Source: Anaerolineae bacterium
Lineage (GTDB): Bacteria > Chloroflexota > Anaerolineae > Anaerolineales > Anaerolineaceae
DNA: 6,474 bases
Assembly: GCA_016213455.1 (NCBI GenBank)
Contig: JACRAG010000038.1
Span: 1-6,474, forward strand
Direction: 5' to 3'
Each line of letters opens with the position of its first letter. Position 1 is the stretch's first letter. The position numbers and the translations under genes are program-made. The notes beneath the pieces were generated by a model. It was not told the DNA's origin. It saw only the letters and a list, made by a program, of their open reading frames with translations, and made no database searches. This document shows positions 5,517 to 6,474 of this stretch, one piece after another.

Positions 5517-5519
5517 GGT
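5516..5519 (+). promoter_or_regulatory. livM ribosome binding site overlapping the livH stop
   Basis: The stop TGA (5514-5516) runs into AGGT (5516-5519), 4 nt before the ATG at 5524. The overlap suggests translational coupling, so that the two permease subunits are made in equal amounts. Confidence 0.6.
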
Positions 5520-5523
5520 AGAC

Positions 5524-6474
5524 ATGAAACCAAACATCAAAACCGGTATCATCACTGGTCTCGTCGGAGGGTTGGTTGTCTCCCTCTTCGGTGGATGGTC
5601 GGTCGCCATCATCGGGATTCTCATAGGTGTCGTGATAGGACTTTCCAGTGGCGGTCGGGTAGATCGCAAGAAGGGATTCGTAAAGCTTGCACTGGAATCC
5701 TTGCGAACAGTGGGCGCAGGAGCACTGGTTTTTATTGTCGTCAGCCTGTTCCAGAATTTCATTATCGCTCCCGCGATTGGAAAGCAACCAAGCCAACTCA
5801 TGGTTGCCCTCCCAGCCAATCTGGTTGGCGGGCTGGGTATGCTGATCGTGGCAGCAGTCGTCACCGGCCTGCATGGTCTACCACAGCGACAGGAGCAACT
5901 TGGCAAGGTCCTCATTCTAGGTCTGCTGATAATCGCCTTTCCGTTTTTTGACCAGGCAAGCGGCCTGCGTTGGAGCGCACAGGTCATCTTTGCGCTAATC
6001 TTCGTTATTCTCGGCCTCGGGCTGAATATCGTGGTCGGATACGCAGGCTTGCTGGATCTGGGATATGCCGCCTTCTTTGCAATCGGTGCCTACACCACAG
6101 GGATTCTGTCCTCACCCCAGCATGGTATCTATATGAACTTCTGGCTGGTGATATGGATTGCGGCAGGGATAGCGGCCATATGGGGATTGATATTAGGTGC
6201 ACCTACACTGCCTCTACGCGGCGACTATCTTGCCATTGTGACACTTGGATTCGGTGAGATCATCCCGGTCATTTTCCGAAACCTAACGACCGTCACCATC
6301 AAGGAACCGCTCACCTGTTGGATCCTGCCAGGGCTGTTCAAGTTCTTCGGATCCACGACGACTTTTCAATGTGTTGTCTGGGCCGATAACCTCGACCTAA
6401 CCGCCGGTGAAAAGGGGATTAACCCAATTGGACGTCCATCTCTGCCCATCATCGGAGAGTTCCAGTCAAGCAAC
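5524..6474 (+). CDS. livM: LivM-type branched-chain amino acid ABC transporter permease, 3' end outside window
   Basis: This is the second membrane subunit of the importer, paired with LivH. The frame is open for 317 codons to the window edge with no stop, so the C-terminus is missing. Family landmarks are ILGLGLNIVVGYAGLLDLGYAAFFAIGAY, written here as residues 163-176 (ILGLGLN to the first GYAG) and 172-191. Others are PLRGDYLAIVTLGFGEI (230-246) and LTAGEKGINPIG (292-303), which corresponds to the usual TGGPNGI region. About 150 residues precede the conserved core. They contain several hydrophobic segments (about 8-41, 62-83, 92-118, 128-142) and a basic turn at 44-51. LivM proteins such as that of E. 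coli also have an N-terminal extension, though the sequence here is different. Between FRNL (251-254) and L292 it carries about 35 extra residues with C265 and C283. Genes for the ATPases (livG/livF) are expected downstream. Confidence 0.93.
   Translation, partial: MKPNIKTGIITGLVGGLVVSLFGGWSVAIIGILIGVVIGLSSGGRVDRKKGFVKLALESLRTVGAGALVFIVVSLFQNFIIAPAIGKQPSQLMVALPANLVGGLGMLIVAAVVTGLHGLPQRQEQLGKVLILGLLIIAFPFFDQASGLRWSAQVIFALIFVILGLGLNIVVGYAGLLDLGYAAFFAIGAYTTGILSSPQHGIYMNFWLVIWIAAGIAAIWGLILGAPTLPLRGDYLAIVTLGFGEIIPVIFRNLTTVTIKEPLTCWILPGLFKFFGSTTTFQCVVWADNLDLTAGEKGINPIGRPSLPIIGEFQSSN

Noticed and set aside
5398..5987. Two long minus-strand frames (158 and 176 codons)
   Set aside because: They are antisense to the end of livH and the start of livM. 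Their composition reflects the complement of hydrophobic codons, and they have no family motif.
5595..6257. Plus-strand frames of 118 and 95 codons
   Set aside because: They are shifted frames within livM. The frame from 5524 carries the LivM signatures without interruption to the window end.
1..6474. CRISPR arrays, tRNA or rRNA genes, insertion sequences
   Set aside because: No regularly spaced repeats, cloverleaf with conserved TPsiC arm, rRNA-like stretch or transposase motif was seen on either strand by eye.

Overview
The window looks like part of a bacterial chromosome. It is most likely from a Chloroflexota (Anaerolineae-like) organism; that placement is inferred from gene style and was not checked by a search. 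The clues are a lipid-anchored solute-binding protein next to Liv-type permeases, a DUF192 gene overlapping a secreted LysM/M23 protein, stand-alone receiver and cyclic-nucleotide-binding proteins, and strong GGAGG-type ribosome binding sites. All recognised genes lie on the + strand. No tRNA, rRNA, CRISPR array, insertion sequence or phage gene was seen.

Layout. (1) 2-361 is the 3' part of a single-domain response regulator, closed by a 13-bp intrinsic terminator (380-411). (2) 422-793 is a DUF192 protein. It overlaps by 8 bp a secreted protein with LysM-like repeats and an M23 metallopeptidase domain (786-2189). The two probably form an operon. (3) 2247-2741 is a stand-alone cyclic-nucleotide-binding domain protein with a plausible promoter of its own. 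(4) 2742-3016 is a 275-bp intergenic region with two candidate sigma70-type promoters, a near-perfect palindrome, a bulged hairpin and an unexplained consensus Shine-Dalgarno (SD) sequence about 90 nt ahead of the next gene. (5) 3017-4279 is a LivK-type lipoprotein that binds solute for an ABC importer, followed by a strong terminator (4295-4326). (6) 4404-5516 is the LivH-type permease and 5524-6474 the LivM-type permease, the latter running off the right edge.

How the genes work together. The last three genes are the solute-binding protein and the two membrane subunits of a branched-chain amino acid/amide (HAAT) ABC importer. The two ATPase genes (livG/livF type) would be expected just beyond the window. 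The terminator after the binding-protein gene suggests that it is made in excess over the permeases. The DUF192/M23 pair belongs to the cell envelope. The receiver and cyclic-nucleotide-binding proteins are signalling parts whose partners are not visible.

Nothing here amounts to a clearly new biological system. The best candidates for undescribed biology are in the untranslated regions: the leader of the binding-protein gene, with its orphan 12-nt SD and alternative base pairings, and the hairpin that pairs the livH SD with a CCTCC directly before the start codon. A 35-residue cysteine-containing insertion in LivM is also worth checking.
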